A stretch of 64,000 nt of DNA from Elusimicrobiota bacterium (GCA_023213235.1 CP096137.1:631587-695586), one strand, 5' to 3'. Positions 30,770 to 40,547 are shown, numbered from the stretch's first letter. Numbers and translations: made by a program. Notes: a model not told the origin generated them from the letters alone.

Positions 30770-31659
30770 TTCGTCACCTTCGCGAGGAATTCCCGGTAGC
30801 GGGCCAAGGTCCCCTCGACGACGGAGGCGGGCAGCGCCGGCCCGGGCGCGACCTTGTTCCAGCCGGACTTCTCGAGCCAATCGCGGACGAACTGCTTGTC
30901 GAAGCCGTCGGGGGTCTTGCCGGGCTTCCAGTCCTTCTTCTCCCAGACGCGGGAGGAATCCGGAGTGAGAATTTCATCGATAAGAAAAAGTTTTTTGTCT
31001 ATGTAGCCGAACTCGAATTTCGTGTCCGCCAGCAGGAGGCCGCGCTTGGCCAAGTGTTCCGAGGCCTTGGCGAAAACGGCGAGGGTGAGCCGCTCGAGCT
31101 CCTTGGCGAGAGCCGGACCCACCATCTCGGCCAGCTTCTCGCGGGTGATGTTTTCGTCGTGGCCTTCATCCGCCTTGGTGGCAGGCGTGAAAATGGGCGA
31201 GGGCAACTTATCAGCCTCTTTCAAGCCGGCAGGAAGGTCATGGCCGATGATCTTGCCTGTCGCCTTGTATTCCTTCCAACCCGACCCGGCGAGATACGCG
31301 CGGGCGACGCACTCGGCGTCGATGCGCTCGGCCTTGCGGACGAGCATCATGCGTCCGTTGAACCAGTTCTTGTCGAGCTTGACCGTCGCGGGCAGGGCCT
31401 TCTGAATCGTGTCGAAGTCGGCCGAGATCAGGTGGTTCGGGACGAGGTCCTTGGTCAGATCGAACCAGAAAAGGGCCGCCGTCGTGAGAATCTTTCCCTT
31501 GTCGGGGATCGCCGTCGGAAGCACGACGTCAAACGCGGACAGGCGATCGGAGGCGACGATCAGCAGGCGGTCGCCGAGGTCGTAGACGTCGCGGACCTTC
31601 CCGCGGCGCAGGAGCTTCAGGCCGGGGATGTCGACGGAAGAGGGCGCGCCGGTCATCAT
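30766..31659 (-). CDS. purC: SAICAR synthetase
   Basis: A 297-residue PurC, which ligates aspartate to CAIR with ATP. Seen: LLRRGKVRDVYDLGD, ASDRLSAFDVVLPTAIPDKG, GRMMLVRKAERIDAECVARAYLAGSGW, LLADTKFEFGY and DEILTPDSSR. The eukaryote-like longer form matches this length. Of the clustered ATGs, 31659 is used, since it overlaps the guaA TGA (ATGA); 31665 is also possible. Next in the pathway would be PurB, which is not in the window. Confidence 0.95.
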   Translation of the reverse strand: MMTGAPSSVDIPGLKLLRRGKVRDVYDLGDRLLIVASDRLSAFDVVLPTAIPDKGKILTTAALFWFDLTKDLVPNHLISADFDTIQKALPATVKLDKNWFNGRMMLVRKAERIDAECVARAYLAGSGWKEYKATGKIIGHDLPAGLKEADKLPSPIFTPATKADEGHDENITREKLAEMVGPALAKELERLTLAVFAKASEHLAKRGLLLADTKFEFGYIDKKLFLIDEILTPDSSRVWEKKDWKPGKTPDGFDKQFVRDWLEKSGWNKVAPGPALPASVVEGTLARYREFLAKVTK

Positions 31660-33212
31660 TCCCATTCGATCGTGGCCGGAGGCTTCGAGGAGATGTCGTA
31701 GGCGACGCGGTTGACGCCCTTCACCTCGCTGACGATGCGGCTCGAGATCTTGTGCAGGAGGTCGTAGGGCAGGCGCGACCAATCGGCCGTCATGCCGTCG
31801 CGCGAGTCGACGGAGCGGACGACGACCGTGTTCTCGTAGGTGCGGCCGTCGCCCATGACGCCGACGGAGCGCACGGAGGGGAGGATCACCACGAAGGACT
31901 GCCAGACCTTGTCGTACCAGCCGGCCGCTTTCAATTCCTCGCGCATGATCAGGTCGGCGGCGCGCAACGTCGAAAGCAATGCCGGCGTAACGGCTCCCAA
32001 CACGCGGATCGCCAAACCGGGTCCCGGGAACGGGTGCAGGCCCAGGAGCTCCTGCGAAATTCCCAGCTCTTTGCCGAGGCGCCGGACCTCGTCCTTGAAC
32101 AGCATCCGCAGCGGCTCGACGAGCGTGAGCTTCATCTTCTTGGGAAGGCCGCCCACGTTGTGGTGGCTCTTGATCACCACCGAGGGGCCATGGACGGAGA
32201 CGGATTCGATCACGTCCGGGTAAAGCGTTCCCTGCGCGAGGAACGACACGCCCTTGATTTTTTTGGCTTCGGCGTTGAAGACGTCGATGAACGTCTTTCC
32301 GATGATCTTCCGCTTTTTCTCGGGATCAGAAACGCCTTTCAGCCGTCCCAGGAACAGCTTGGATGCATCCACGACCTTCAAATTGAGCTTCAGCTCCTGG
32401 CCGAGAACCTTTTCGGCCCTTTCCCTGTCGCCATGTCGCAATAAACCGGTGTCGACGAACACGCAGTAGAGGTTCTTGCCGATCGCCTTGGAGATCAAGG
32501 TCGCGGCGACGGTGGAGTCGACGCCGCCGGACAGCGCGCAGACGACCTTGCCGTCTCCGACCTGGGCCTTGATCGCCGCGACCTGCGACTCGAGCAGGCC
32601 GGCCATCGTGAAGCGCTTGTCGAAGCGGCAAATGCGGCGCGCGAAGTTCTCGAGGACCTTGGCTCCGAGCGGAGTGTGCACGACCTCGGGGTGGAACTGG
32701 ATGCCGTACTGGCGCGTCGTCTCGTCGGAGATCGCGGCGTACGGGGCGGAGCCGGTTCTCGCGTCCACGCGGAAGCCGTTGTTGAGGCGCTCGGCGCTGT
32801 CGCCGTGGCTCATCCACACCTGCAGGTGCTTGGGCAGGTCGGCGAACAGGGGGCTGTCGGCCACGATCTCGAGATCGGCGCGGCCGTACTCGCGCTTCTT
32901 CGAGGGCGCCACCTTGCCGCCGTGCAGCTCGACGAGCAGCTGCATGCCGTAGCAGATGCCGAGCACCGGCACGCCGGCCTCGAAGACGTACTTGTCGGGG
33001 CGAGGCGAGCCCTTCTCGTGCACGGACGCCGGCCCGCCGGACAGGATGATGCCGGCGGGCTTGGCGGCGATGAGCGCCGCTTTCGGGGCGTGGTAAGGGA
33101 GAATCTCGCAGTACACCTCGAGCTCGCGCAGTCTCCGCGCGATCAGCTGGGTGTACTGGCTCCCGAAGTCGAGAATGAGGATCTTCTCGCCGGCGGAAGC
33201 CGCGACGGTCAT
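31656..33212 (-). CDS. guaA: GMP synthase (glutamine-hydrolysing)
   Basis: A 518-residue GuaA converting XMP to GMP. The N-terminal glutaminase has LILDFGSQYTQLIARR, the nucleophile GICYGMQLL and QFHPEV. The ATP pyrophosphatase has the P-loop ALSGGVDSTVAA. The C-terminal dimerisation domain ends RVAYDISSKPPATIEWE, the family's PPxTIEWE signature. One nucleotide separates it from the guaB3 stop. Confidence 0.98.
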   Translation of the reverse strand: MTVAASAGEKILILDFGSQYTQLIARRLRELEVYCEILPYHAPKAALIAAKPAGIILSGGPASVHEKGSPRPDKYVFEAGVPVLGICYGMQLLVELHGGKVAPSKKREYGRADLEIVADSPLFADLPKHLQVWMSHGDSAERLNNGFRVDARTGSAPYAAISDETTRQYGIQFHPEVVHTPLGAKVLENFARRICRFDKRFTMAGLLESQVAAIKAQVGDGKVVCALSGGVDSTVAATLISKAIGKNLYCVFVDTGLLRHGDRERAEKVLGQELKLNLKVVDASKLFLGRLKGVSDPEKKRKIIGKTFIDVFNAEAKKIKGVSFLAQGTLYPDVIESVSVHGPSVVIKSHHNVGGLPKKMKLTLVEPLRMLFKDEVRRLGKELGISQELLGLHPFPGPGLAIRVLGAVTPALLSTLRAADLIMREELKAAGWYDKVWQSFVVILPSVRSVGVMGDGRTYENTVVVRSVDSRDGMTADWSRLPYDLLHKISSRIVSEVKGVNRVAYDISSKPPATIEWE

Positions 33213-33213
33213 C

Positions 33214-34373
33214 TTATTTTCCCATCCCGATGCGCTGGGCCTTCTGGAAGATCTTGCCCTCGGTCTTGATCGCCGGGGCGATCACGATCTCGGTGGTCTG
33301 CATCTCCTTGATCGTGGAGGCGCCGACCGTGCCCATGCAGGTGCGCAGGGCGCCGACGAGGTTCTGCGAGCCGTCGTCGAGGCGCGAGGGGCCGTAGAGG
33401 ATCTCCTCGAGGGTGCCCGTGATGCCGACCTGGATGCGCGTGCCGCGCGGCAGGTTGGCGTGCGGGGTCGCCATGCCCCAGTGGAAGCCCTGGCCGGGCG
33501 CTTCCTTCGCGCGCGCGAAGGCGGACCCGACCATGACGCCGTCGGAGCCGGCCGCGATCGCCTTGCAGATGTCGCCGCCGGTGGACATGCCGCCGTCGGT
33601 GATGATCGGCACGTAGCGGCCGGTGCGCTTCCAGAACGTGTCGCGCGCGGCGGCGCAGTCGACCGTCGCGGTCACCTGCGGGACGCCGATGCCGAGCACG
33701 CCGCGCGAGGTGCAGGCCGCGCCCGGGCCGACGCCGATGAGCAGGCCGGAGACGCCGGCCTCCATCAGCTCGGTGGCCACGCCGTAGCCCACGCAGTTGC
33801 CGGTGATGACGGGGATCTTCATCGTCTTGCAGAACTTCGCCACGTCGAAGACCTTGTACTTGGTGGCCTTGTGGCGGACCGTCGTGACGGTCGACTGCAC
33901 GACGAAGATGTCGGCGCCGGCGTCCATCGCGATCTTGCCGTACTTCTCGGCGTTCTGCGGGATCGTGGAGACGGCGCAGGGCACGCCGGACTTCTTGATC
34001 TGCTTGATGCGCTGGGCGATCAGGTCTTCCTTCACCGGCGGGCGGTACAGGTCCTGGACGAGGCGCGTCGCGTCGTCGGGGAGGCGCCCGCGATCTGCAT
34101 GACGATCTCGCGCGGCTTGTCGTAGCGGGTGTTGATGCCGTCGAGGTTCAGGACGCCGAGGCCTCCGAGCTTGCCCATCGCGATCGCGAATTCGGTGTCG
34201 ACGACGCCGTCCATGGCGGAGGCGAGGAAAGGGATGTCGAGCTTGACGTCGCCGATCTTCAGCGTCGTGTCGACCTCGTCGGGGTTGACCGTCACGTCGC
34301 CGGGGACGAGCGCGATCTCGTCGAATCCGTAAGCGCGGCGGGCCTCACGGTCGCGTCCGATGAAAAAAGCCAT
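33214..34373 (-). CDS. guaB3: GuaB3-type IMP dehydrogenase-family protein (one frameshift)
   Basis: About 386 residues after restoring one base in the G run 34078-34081. It has the IMPDH barrel with the catalytic-cysteine loop GVGPGAACTSRGVLGIGVP, the phosphate site DGGMSTGGDICKAIAAGSDGVMVG, and an N-terminus FDEIALVPGDVTV. There is no room for the CBS pair of ordinary GuaB. Actinobacterial and cyanobacterial GuaB3 proteins are similar; their activity differs from GuaB, and GMP-reductase-like roles have been proposed. Here it heads an operon with guaA and may or may not supply XMP. The ATG 34373 has GGAGGA 5 nt upstream. Confidence 0.88.
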
Positions 34374-34457
34374 GGTCTTCCTCCGTCGGGAAATGGGGTG
34401 GCGACGGGGATATGGTAACAAATATAGCGGAGGGTCTTCCACCCGGAGGGCGGGCCG

Positions 34458-34832
34458 CTAGTTCGCGGCGGCGGGCAGGAGTTCGCCGAGCATCCCGTCG
34501 AGCCGGTCGAAGTCGATCGGCTTCTCCAGGAAGCGCGCGTCCGCGTCCGCCGGCATGCGGCGCGTCGCCCACTCTTTGTCGGCGGCGCTCATCAGGATGA
34601 TCGGCACGGAGGCCGTGAGCTCGTTGGCGCGGAGGATCTCGATGACGCGGATGCCGTCGACGGCGGGCATGCGCAGGTCGAGCACCACGAGCGCCGGGCG
34701 CTCCCACGACGCCGCCTCGAGCGCCGCGGGGCCGTCCTTGGCGCCGACGACCGTGTGCCCGCGCCGCAGGAGGTGGATGGAGAGGAGCTCCACGCAGTCC
34801 GGATCATCGTCCACGATGAGAATCTTCGCCAA
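34458..34832 (-). CDS. stand-alone response-regulator receiver protein
   Basis: A 124-residue CheY-like receiver with no output domain. It has the acidic pair in LIVDDDPDCVELL, the phosphorylated Asp in VVLDLRMPAVDG, the Ser/Thr switch in IILMSAADK and the Lys in FLEKPID. The start is the TTG at 34832, since the conserved AKILIVDDD begins there; TACTAT ends 9 nt upstream. No histidine kinase adjoins it, so its partner is elsewhere. Confidence 0.92.
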   Translation of the reverse strand: MAKILIVDDDPDCVELLSIHLLRRGHTVVGAKDGPAALEAASWERPALVVLDLRMPAVDGIRVIEILRANELTASVPIILMSAADKEWATRRMPADADARFLEKPIDFDRLDGMLGELLPAAAN

Positions 34833-34945
34833 GCGCTAACAATAGTAAGCTTGTTGCGTCTTCCCGTCAAGAGCAATCCGGTCACTAGGACCTTTGTCCG
34901 CCGTCCCCGGGACCGAGGGCCCAGGCCGCCGTTATAGAGGAGGGC

Positions 34946-34951
34946 TATCCT
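34946..34951 (+). promoter_or_regulatory. -10 hexamer TATCCT, 7 nt before ATG 34959
   Basis: TATCCT ends 7 nt before the start codon with no Shine-Dalgarno between. Confidence 0.5.
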
Positions 34952-34958
34952 CTTCCAG

Positions 34959-36893
34959 ATGAGGACGCGCTCCCCGCTCGCCGCGCTGCTGGCCCTCCTT
35001 CTCTCGCTGCCCGCGGGCGCTCAGGTGCGGGCCGTCCCCGGCGCCACCGGCTCCGCCCCGACGGTGATTCCGTCGCTTCAGCCCGGGCTCTCGCCCGCGT
35101 TCTCCGCCCCGTCGCTCGCGGCCGCGCCGTCCCTGGCGGCGACGCCCTTCGCCCCGTCGGCGGCCGCCGTTCTCACCGCTCCCGCGCCGGCCGCGCTCGC
35201 GCCGATCCCCGCTCTCGCCGCCTCGGCGATCCCGGCCGCGGCCGTTCCGGCCGCTCTTTCCCGTGATATCCCGGCGCCCGCCGCTCTGTCGCCGCGAGCC
35301 GCCGCCGCGTCGAAGGAAGTCCACGGTCGCCCCGTCCTCACCTCCTTCGCCGACCTGCGCCGCTGGTTCGAGGACGACGCCGCCGGACAGGGCGCGCCGT
35401 TCGACGGCGCGTCGGCGAGGGCCCCGCTCGAGGAGCCGGCGCTCTCCCGGCCGATCGGGTCCTTCGGCGTCTCCACCGTGCGCGTGCACAGCGCCAAGGA
35501 GGCCGCCGCCTACATCCCCGACTCCCCGAACACGCAGTATTTCGTCCAAGAGCTGGGCGCGAACTGGAGCAAGATCGGCTGGCTCGACCTGCGCTTCTAC
35601 AAGGATTCTTCGGGCAACACGTTCCGCGCCGTCGATCTGACGGGGCGCCCGGAGCTCGTCGACAGCCTGCCCGAGGTCCAAGCCCACGAGGCCGCGCTCG
35701 TGCGCAAGATCCAGCTCCACGTCGACGACCTCCAGCTCGTGCTGCGCGAGGAGGGCAAGACTCCGGACCTCATCGTCGGCGGCGTCGTCACCGAGATGAA
35801 GAGCCTGCACGCCGACGGCCTGCTCGCGACCCAGCTCGAGCACGCGGACGGCCAGCTGCTCGCGCACTCCAAGCGCCACGGCCTCGGGCGCGGCGCCGTC
35901 GCGATCGACATCGTCGGCTCGCCGCGCGCGTGGGACGGCGTCGAGCGCTCGATCAACGAGTACGCCTCCGGCAGGACCGTCGGCTTCGACCGCGTCACGG
36001 TGTACAACGGCGCCGAGCGGCGCGTCTTCGTGCCGGCTCGCGACGGCCGCTTCGCGACCGACCTCTCCCCGTCGGCGCTTCCCGCGAAGAAGGCCGCGCC
36101 GTCGGCCGCGCGCTTCCTCGTCCCGAACTCGCTCGTCGAGGCCCCGACGCCGGACCCGCAGGTCGTCCTGCGCGAGGTCATGGAGCCCGCCAAGCGCCTG
36201 CGCGCGGCCGGCGTGAAGGCGACGATCACCGTCTACGGCTCGGCGCGCATCCTGCCGCCCGACGTCGCGCGCGCCAACCTCGCGGCGATCCTCAAACGCC
36301 ACGGCGGCAAGCCCAAGCACCCCGAGGCGCGCAAGCTCCTGCACGAGGCCCGGATCGCCGTCGACAACTCGAAGTACTACGCGATCGCGCGCGAGTTCGG
36401 CGGGCTCGTCGCCGACAACGGCGGCGGCGAGGTCGCCGTCGTCAGCGGCGGCGGTCCCGGCATCATGGAGGCCGCCAACCGCGGCGCCTTTGAAAAGGGC
36501 GGCCCCAGCGTGGGGTACAACATCATCCTCGACAAGGAGCAGGGCCTCAACGCCTACGTCACCCCCGGCCTCGAGTTCGAGTTCCAGCACTTCGCGACGC
36601 GCAAGATGGCCCTGCGCCACGGCGCGATGGCCCTCGTCTACTTCCCCGGCGGCTTCGGCACGATGGACGAGCTCTTCGAGGTCCTGACCCTGATGCAGAC
36701 GCGCAAGATGAAGCGGGTGCCGATCGTCCTCGTCGGCGAGAAGGCGTACTGGGACAAGATCCTCGACTTCGAGGAGTTCTCGCGCATGGGCCTCATCTCG
36801 CCCGGCGACCTGTCGATGTTCACGTTCGCCGACACCGCGGGCGACGCGTGGCGCGCCGCGATCGGCGCGCGGCCCGCCTTGACGGCGCGCTGA
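34959..36893 (+). CDS. exported protein: Ala/Pro-rich region, nuclease-like domain and LOG phosphoribohydrolase domain
   Basis: A 644-residue protein. Signal peptide (SPLAALLALLLSLPAGAQ, residues ~4-21), then ~90 residues of Ala/Pro/Val repeats. Residues ~180-370 contain EEGKTPDLIVGGVVTEMKS (~263), which matches the PD-...-E-x-K spacing of PD-(D/E)xK nucleases, notably CdiA C-terminal tRNase-type toxins. IDIVGSPRAWDGVERSINEY and RVTVYN-like strands follow. Residues ~400-640 are a LOG (lysine decarboxylase-like) domain with SGGGPGIMEAANRGA (~495) and FPGGFGTMDELFE (~562), the phosphoribohydrolase signatures. It may be a nucleic-acid- or nucleotide-degrading effector; target and immunity are unknown. 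Leaderless start. Confidence 0.75.
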   Translation: MRTRSPLAALLALLLSLPAGAQVRAVPGATGSAPTVIPSLQPGLSPAFSAPSLAAAPSLAATPFAPSAAAVLTAPAPAALAPIPALAASAIPAAAVPAALSRDIPAPAALSPRAAAASKEVHGRPVLTSFADLRRWFEDDAAGQGAPFDGASARAPLEEPALSRPIGSFGVSTVRVHSAKEAAAYIPDSPNTQYFVQELGANWSKIGWLDLRFYKDSSGNTFRAVDLTGRPELVDSLPEVQAHEAALVRKIQLHVDDLQLVLREEGKTPDLIVGGVVTEMKSLHADGLLATQLEHADGQLLAHSKRHGLGRGAVAIDIVGSPRAWDGVERSINEYASGRTVGFDRVTVYNGAERRVFVPARDGRFATDLSPSALPAKKAAPSAARFLVPNSLVEAPTPDPQVVLREVMEPAKRLRAAGVKATITVYGSARILPPDVARANLAAILKRHGGKPKHPEARKLLHEARIAVDNSKYYAIAREFGGLVADNGGGEVAVVSGGGPGIMEAANRGAFEKGGPSVGYNIILDKEQGLNAYVTPGLEFEFQHFATRKMALRHGAMALVYFPGGFGTMDELFEVLTLMQTRKMKRVPIVLVGEKAYWDKILDFEEFSRMGLISPGDLSMFTFADTAGDAWRAAIGARPALTAR

Positions 36894-36901
36894 AACGGCG
36901 T

Positions 36902-36907
36902 CATACT
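36902..36907 (+). promoter_or_regulatory. -10-like CATACT, 6 nt before ATG 36914
   Basis: CATACT ends 6 nt before the ATG. It is weaker than the other hexamers because the first T is replaced. Confidence 0.35.
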
Positions 36908-36913
36908 CCCGTC

Positions 36914-37276
36914 ATGACCACCAAGCCCCTGTCCTCCGAGCACCAGATCGAGATCGCGACGGGCATCATCCTCTCGCTGATCACGTGCGGCCTCTACAAC
37001 ATCTACTGGAACTACCGGCAGTTCGCCGCGATGAACCAGCTGCTCGGGCGCGAGGAGTACAAGTTCGTGCCGTGGCTGCTGCTCTCGCTCGTGACGTGCG
37101 GCCTCTACCACATCTACTACGAGTACAAGATGGGCGCCGACCTCTTCTCCTGGCTCAAGGACAACGGCGGCGATCCGAACCCGAATCTCCCGGTGATGGG
37201 GCTCGTGCTGTCCTGCCTCGGCCTGACGATCATCGCCGACGCCGTCTACCAGCACGAGCTCAACAAGCTTTCCTGA
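36914..37276 (+). CDS. DUF4234-family membrane protein
   Basis: A 120-residue protein with the paired motif SLITCGLYNIYWNYR and SLVTCGLYHIYYEYK, typical of DUF4234 (repeated T-C-G-[LI]-Y-x-[IL]-Y-W). Three or four hydrophobic segments. Function unknown. The TGA overlaps the ATG of the DUF2752 gene (TGATG), so the pair is co-translated. Confidence 0.85.
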   Translation: MTTKPLSSEHQIEIATGIILSLITCGLYNIYWNYRQFAAMNQLLGREEYKFVPWLLLSLVTCGLYHIYYEYKMGADLFSWLKDNGGDPNPNLPVMGLVLSCLGLTIIADAVYQHELNKLS

Positions 37277-37614
37277 TGAACAAGCCGCTGCCCTTCTTCC
37301 CGGTCGCCCTCGCCGCCTGGCTCGCCTGCGCGGCGCAGGCCGTATTGGGAATTCCCGAGGGGCTCGTGCTGTGCCCGTTCCGTCTGGTCACGGGCCATCG
37401 CTGTCCGGGCTGCGGGATGGGGCACGCGGTCGTGCACGCGATGCGGGGGAATTGGGCGGAGTCGCTGCGCCACCACCCGATCGGCATCGCGCTGCTCGCG
37501 GTCTGGACCGGCTGGCTGCTGCTCGAGGCTTCGCGCTACTTCTTCGGCGCGGCCTTCGCGCCGGGCTTCGCGTCGGGGCGCGGGACCAGCTCGAACGTCG
37601 CGTCCAGGCCGTAG
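37276..37614 (+). CDS. DUF2752-family membrane protein
   Basis: A 112-residue protein with the DUF2752 hallmark CPFRLVTGHRCPGCGMGHAV, a CxxC pair between hydrophobic segments, and the usual R-G-N/D then H-P motif (MRGNWAESLRHHP). Function unknown. DUF4234 and DUF2752 genes often sit side by side. The last ~79 nt overlap the convergent EEP gene, so the true C-terminus may be shorter. Confidence 0.82.
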   Translation: MNKPLPFFPVALAAWLACAAQAVLGIPEGLVLCPFRLVTGHRCPGCGMGHAVVHAMRGNWAESLRHHPIGIALLAVWTGWLLLEASRYFFGAAFAPGFASGRGTSSNVASRP

Positions 37615-39265
37615 TGGTCTGAGACCGGGTCGCCCTTCGGCGTCTTCCAGCGCACGACCTCGATCTTCTTCGGCACCAGCACGTTCTTCGACTTCGGGTC
37701 GAGCGTGCGCCGGCCCTCGGGCAGCAGCATGTAGTCGATGCGCTCGCGGTACTTGCAGCCGCCGGTCGCCTTGTTCGTCGAGCAGTCGTAGGTGAACCCG
37801 TCTCCGGCGCCGAGCTCCAGCCACAGGTCGCGCGGGCTCTCCAGGGCCTCCATCACGTTGCCGTAGCCGCCGTTGCCCGCGAACGGGGGCTTCTCGGCCT
37901 TCGACATCGGGCCGCCGGTGTTCAGGTCGCCCATGATCAGCACCGGGTTGCCCGTCTTGCCCTTGGCCGGCGTGCTCATGATCTGGACCTCGGAGCCGAA
38001 GTCGGTGGCCTGCTCCCAGCGGCAGTCGTCGCTGCAGCCGTCGCTGCCGGCCTCGAGGTGAGCGTTCCAGACGTCGATCTCGGCGCCCGACGCCAGGCGC
38101 ACGCGCGCGAGCGCGAAGCCGCTGAGCGGGAAGTCGGTGCTGTTGACGAAGCGGTTCTCGTAGGCGTCGACGATCTCGTGGCGCGTGAAGATCGACACGC
38201 CGCCCGCGATCTGCAGGGCGTCGGTCGCGCGCGGCAGGTGGCGGATCGAGCGGGTCTTGCCGGCGAAAGTCCCGCCCGCCTCGATGGCCTTGGTCAGATG
38301 CGAGGGATCGCAGGCCGAGATGTTGGCGGGGACCTTCCAGTCCTCCAGCAGGGCCACGACGTCGTACGGCGGAGACGCCGCGAGGACGTGCGCGGCGAGC
38401 GCCTTGTAGCGCTCGGCGCAGTCGGCCTTGTCCCGGCCCCAGAGATTGTGGGAGAGGATCCGTACGGTCTCGGCCCGGGAGGGAAGGGCCGCGAGGAGGA
38501 GCGCCAAGGCGACGAACAGCTCGCGGGCCCTCGCGGGCAGGCGGGCGCGGTCCTTCTTCGCGAGCCGCAGGCCGGAGCCGACCGGCTCCAGATTCGGGTC
38601 GCGGAACCAGGCGCGGCAGAACACGAGCATCAGCAGGGGACGCGGGTCGGCGGAACGGTTGGGCATGCCCCGGTGGAACGTCCGGTAGTCGTACAGGTAC
38701 GCCTGGCCGAGCTTCCCGGTCATGAGCTTCATCGGGTAGCGCCGCCGGATCGCGGCCTCGGAGGGGGCGGATACTTCAGCCCTTCCTTGTGCGAGCCCGG
38801 CCAGACGGCGGTGGGGCCGTTCTCCTCGTCCACGTCGACGAGCGGGACCGCGAGCGCGAGCGCGTACGGCGGCAGCGTCGAGAGATCGCCCTTGTAGCGC
38901 TTACCCTTCCGGTCGAGCCGCAGCGGCGCGTCGACGTGCTGGTACTGGGCCGCGGCGCCGGACTCCGCCATCACGACCTCGAGGCTCGACCAGCGCGCCG
39001 TCCCGCCGAGCAGGTTCTCCACGATCGCGAGCAGGCGCGGGTTCGCGCAGAACGATCTCTCGAGAAAGGGGCCGTCGAACGGCAGGATCGACGTCGTGCG
39101 CCCCGCGATGTCGCGCACGACCCGCTCGCGCAATCCTCCGCTCGCGTACAGGCGCATCACGCGCGCGGCGATCCTCTTCAGCAGCGGCCTCGGGAAGATC
39201 CCGTCGAGCCGGACGACGCCGTCCCGCTCGACGGCCCGCGCGACGGAGGCGGCGGAGAGCCTCAC
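37536..39265 (-). CDS. phytanoyl-CoA dioxygenase-like domain fused to an endonuclease/exonuclease/phosphatase domain (one frameshift)
   Basis: About 576 residues in one frame after restoring one base in the G run 38763-38767. Residues ~1-240 look like a non-haem Fe/2-oxoglutarate oxygenase: QYQHVDAP (H-x-D), GPTAVWPGSHKEG, and the distal YRTFHRGMPNRS with Arg. At ~247-262 a hydrophobic stretch (FVALALLLAALPSRA) resembles a signal peptide without its own Met. Residues ~265-576 are an EEP hydrolase with RILSHNLWG, WNAHLEAG, MGDLNTGG and SDHYGLDATF, the sphingomyelinase/DNase I-type catalytic set. No stop exists in any frame at the junction. It may be a real fusion, or a secreted EEP started from an internal TTG. 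The GTG 39265 overlaps the MFS TGA. Confidence 0.75.
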
Positions 39266-40535
39266 GCGGCCCTCGCGTCGGCGCGCGCGAACCAGACCGT
39301 CGACGCCGTCGCGGCGAGCGAGACGCCGAGCAGGAGCGCGAGCATGCTCGTCCAGCCGGCGCGGTCGACGAGCGCGCCGCCGCCGAACTGGTAGACCATC
39401 GCGGCCGCGTACCCCGCCGCGTCGATGAGCCCGATGAGCACCCCGCAGTGCGGGCCGCCGTGTTCGATCGAGAACACGCTCATGGGCAGGTAGTAGGCCG
39501 GCGCCACGGTCAAGCCGTAGACGAACAGCACGGCGCACGTCGCGACGAACGCCGCGTCGGGAGAAAGCCCGAGCCGCCCCATCGCGAGAAGGGCCGCGAG
39601 GCAGGCGGTCGACGCCAGGAGCATCCCGCCGAGCAGCGCCGCGCGGCCCGCGCGGGACGCGCGGTCGTAGACGAAGCCGCCGGCGAGCAGGGCGACGAGG
39701 CAGCCGGCGGGGAAAACCGAGGAGGCCGTCGCGGCCTGGGCCGGGGAGATGCCGAGGGTCTCCTTCAGATAGAGAGGCAGGAAGCCGATGACCTCCATGA
39801 GCACGGTCGTGCACATCAGGCTCGCGCACATGAGCCACACGCGGCCGGAGCGGGCGAAGACGACGAGCGCCTCCGTCAGCGTCGTGCCGTCGAGCGCGTG
39901 CGGGGCGGCCTTGCCGGAGGCGTCCGCGACGGGCGGGGAAGTCCGGCGTCGGCGGGGCCGCGCTTGAGAAAGAGGGCGATCGCGGCGATGACGACGGCCG
40001 TCAGCGCCGCCGCCGCGACGAACACCTTCGGCCAGCTCGCGAGCAGCAGCAGGCGGCCGAGGACGAGGGTCGAGAGCACCGAGCTCAGGCGCGAGCTCGT
40101 CGAGATCACTCCCCAGACCTTTCCGTACCGGTCGGGCTCGTACCAAGCGGCGATGATCTTCGACATCGCTGGCCAGCCGGCCGCGGCGCAGAGCAGCATC
40201 GCGAAGTTCAGCGCGCAGAACGCGGCGAAGCTCCCGGCGACCGCGAAGGCCCCCGCGCAGGCCGCGGTGACCGCCAGCGCGAGGAGGAACACCGTCCGGC
40301 CGCCGAGCCGGTCGGCCACCGCCCCGCTGAGCAGCTTGCCCGTCACCATGCCGGCCGTGCCCCAGCCGAGGATCGCGCCGAACGCGGTCTTCGTCAGCCC
40401 GAGCGCGGGGTCTCCGACCATGGCCGGGCTCGCGACGTAGATCGCGGTGCGGCACAGGATGAAGCCCATGTAGCCCGCGTACATGCAGGCCAGCACGATC
40501 AGCTCCCAGCGCAGCCGGCGGCGGGCCTCGTCCAT
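39262..40535 (-). CDS. MFS transporter (one frameshift)
   Basis: About 424 residues with twelve predicted hydrophobic segments, after restoring one base in the G run 39935-39938, which lies in the central cytoplasmic loop. Features include ILGWGTAGMVTGKLLSGAVADRLGGR (the loop 2-3 MFS signature) and an N-terminus resembling the organophosphate/glycerol-3-phosphate branch. Substrate unknown. TACAAT ends 6 nt before the ATG at 40535. Confidence 0.88.
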
Positions 40536-40541
40536 GCGGCG

Positions 40542-40547
40542 ATTGTA
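40542..40547 (-). promoter_or_regulatory. -10 hexamer TACAAT, 6 nt before MFS ATG
   Basis: Minus-strand TACAAT ends 6 nt before the ATG at 40535. Confidence 0.5.
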
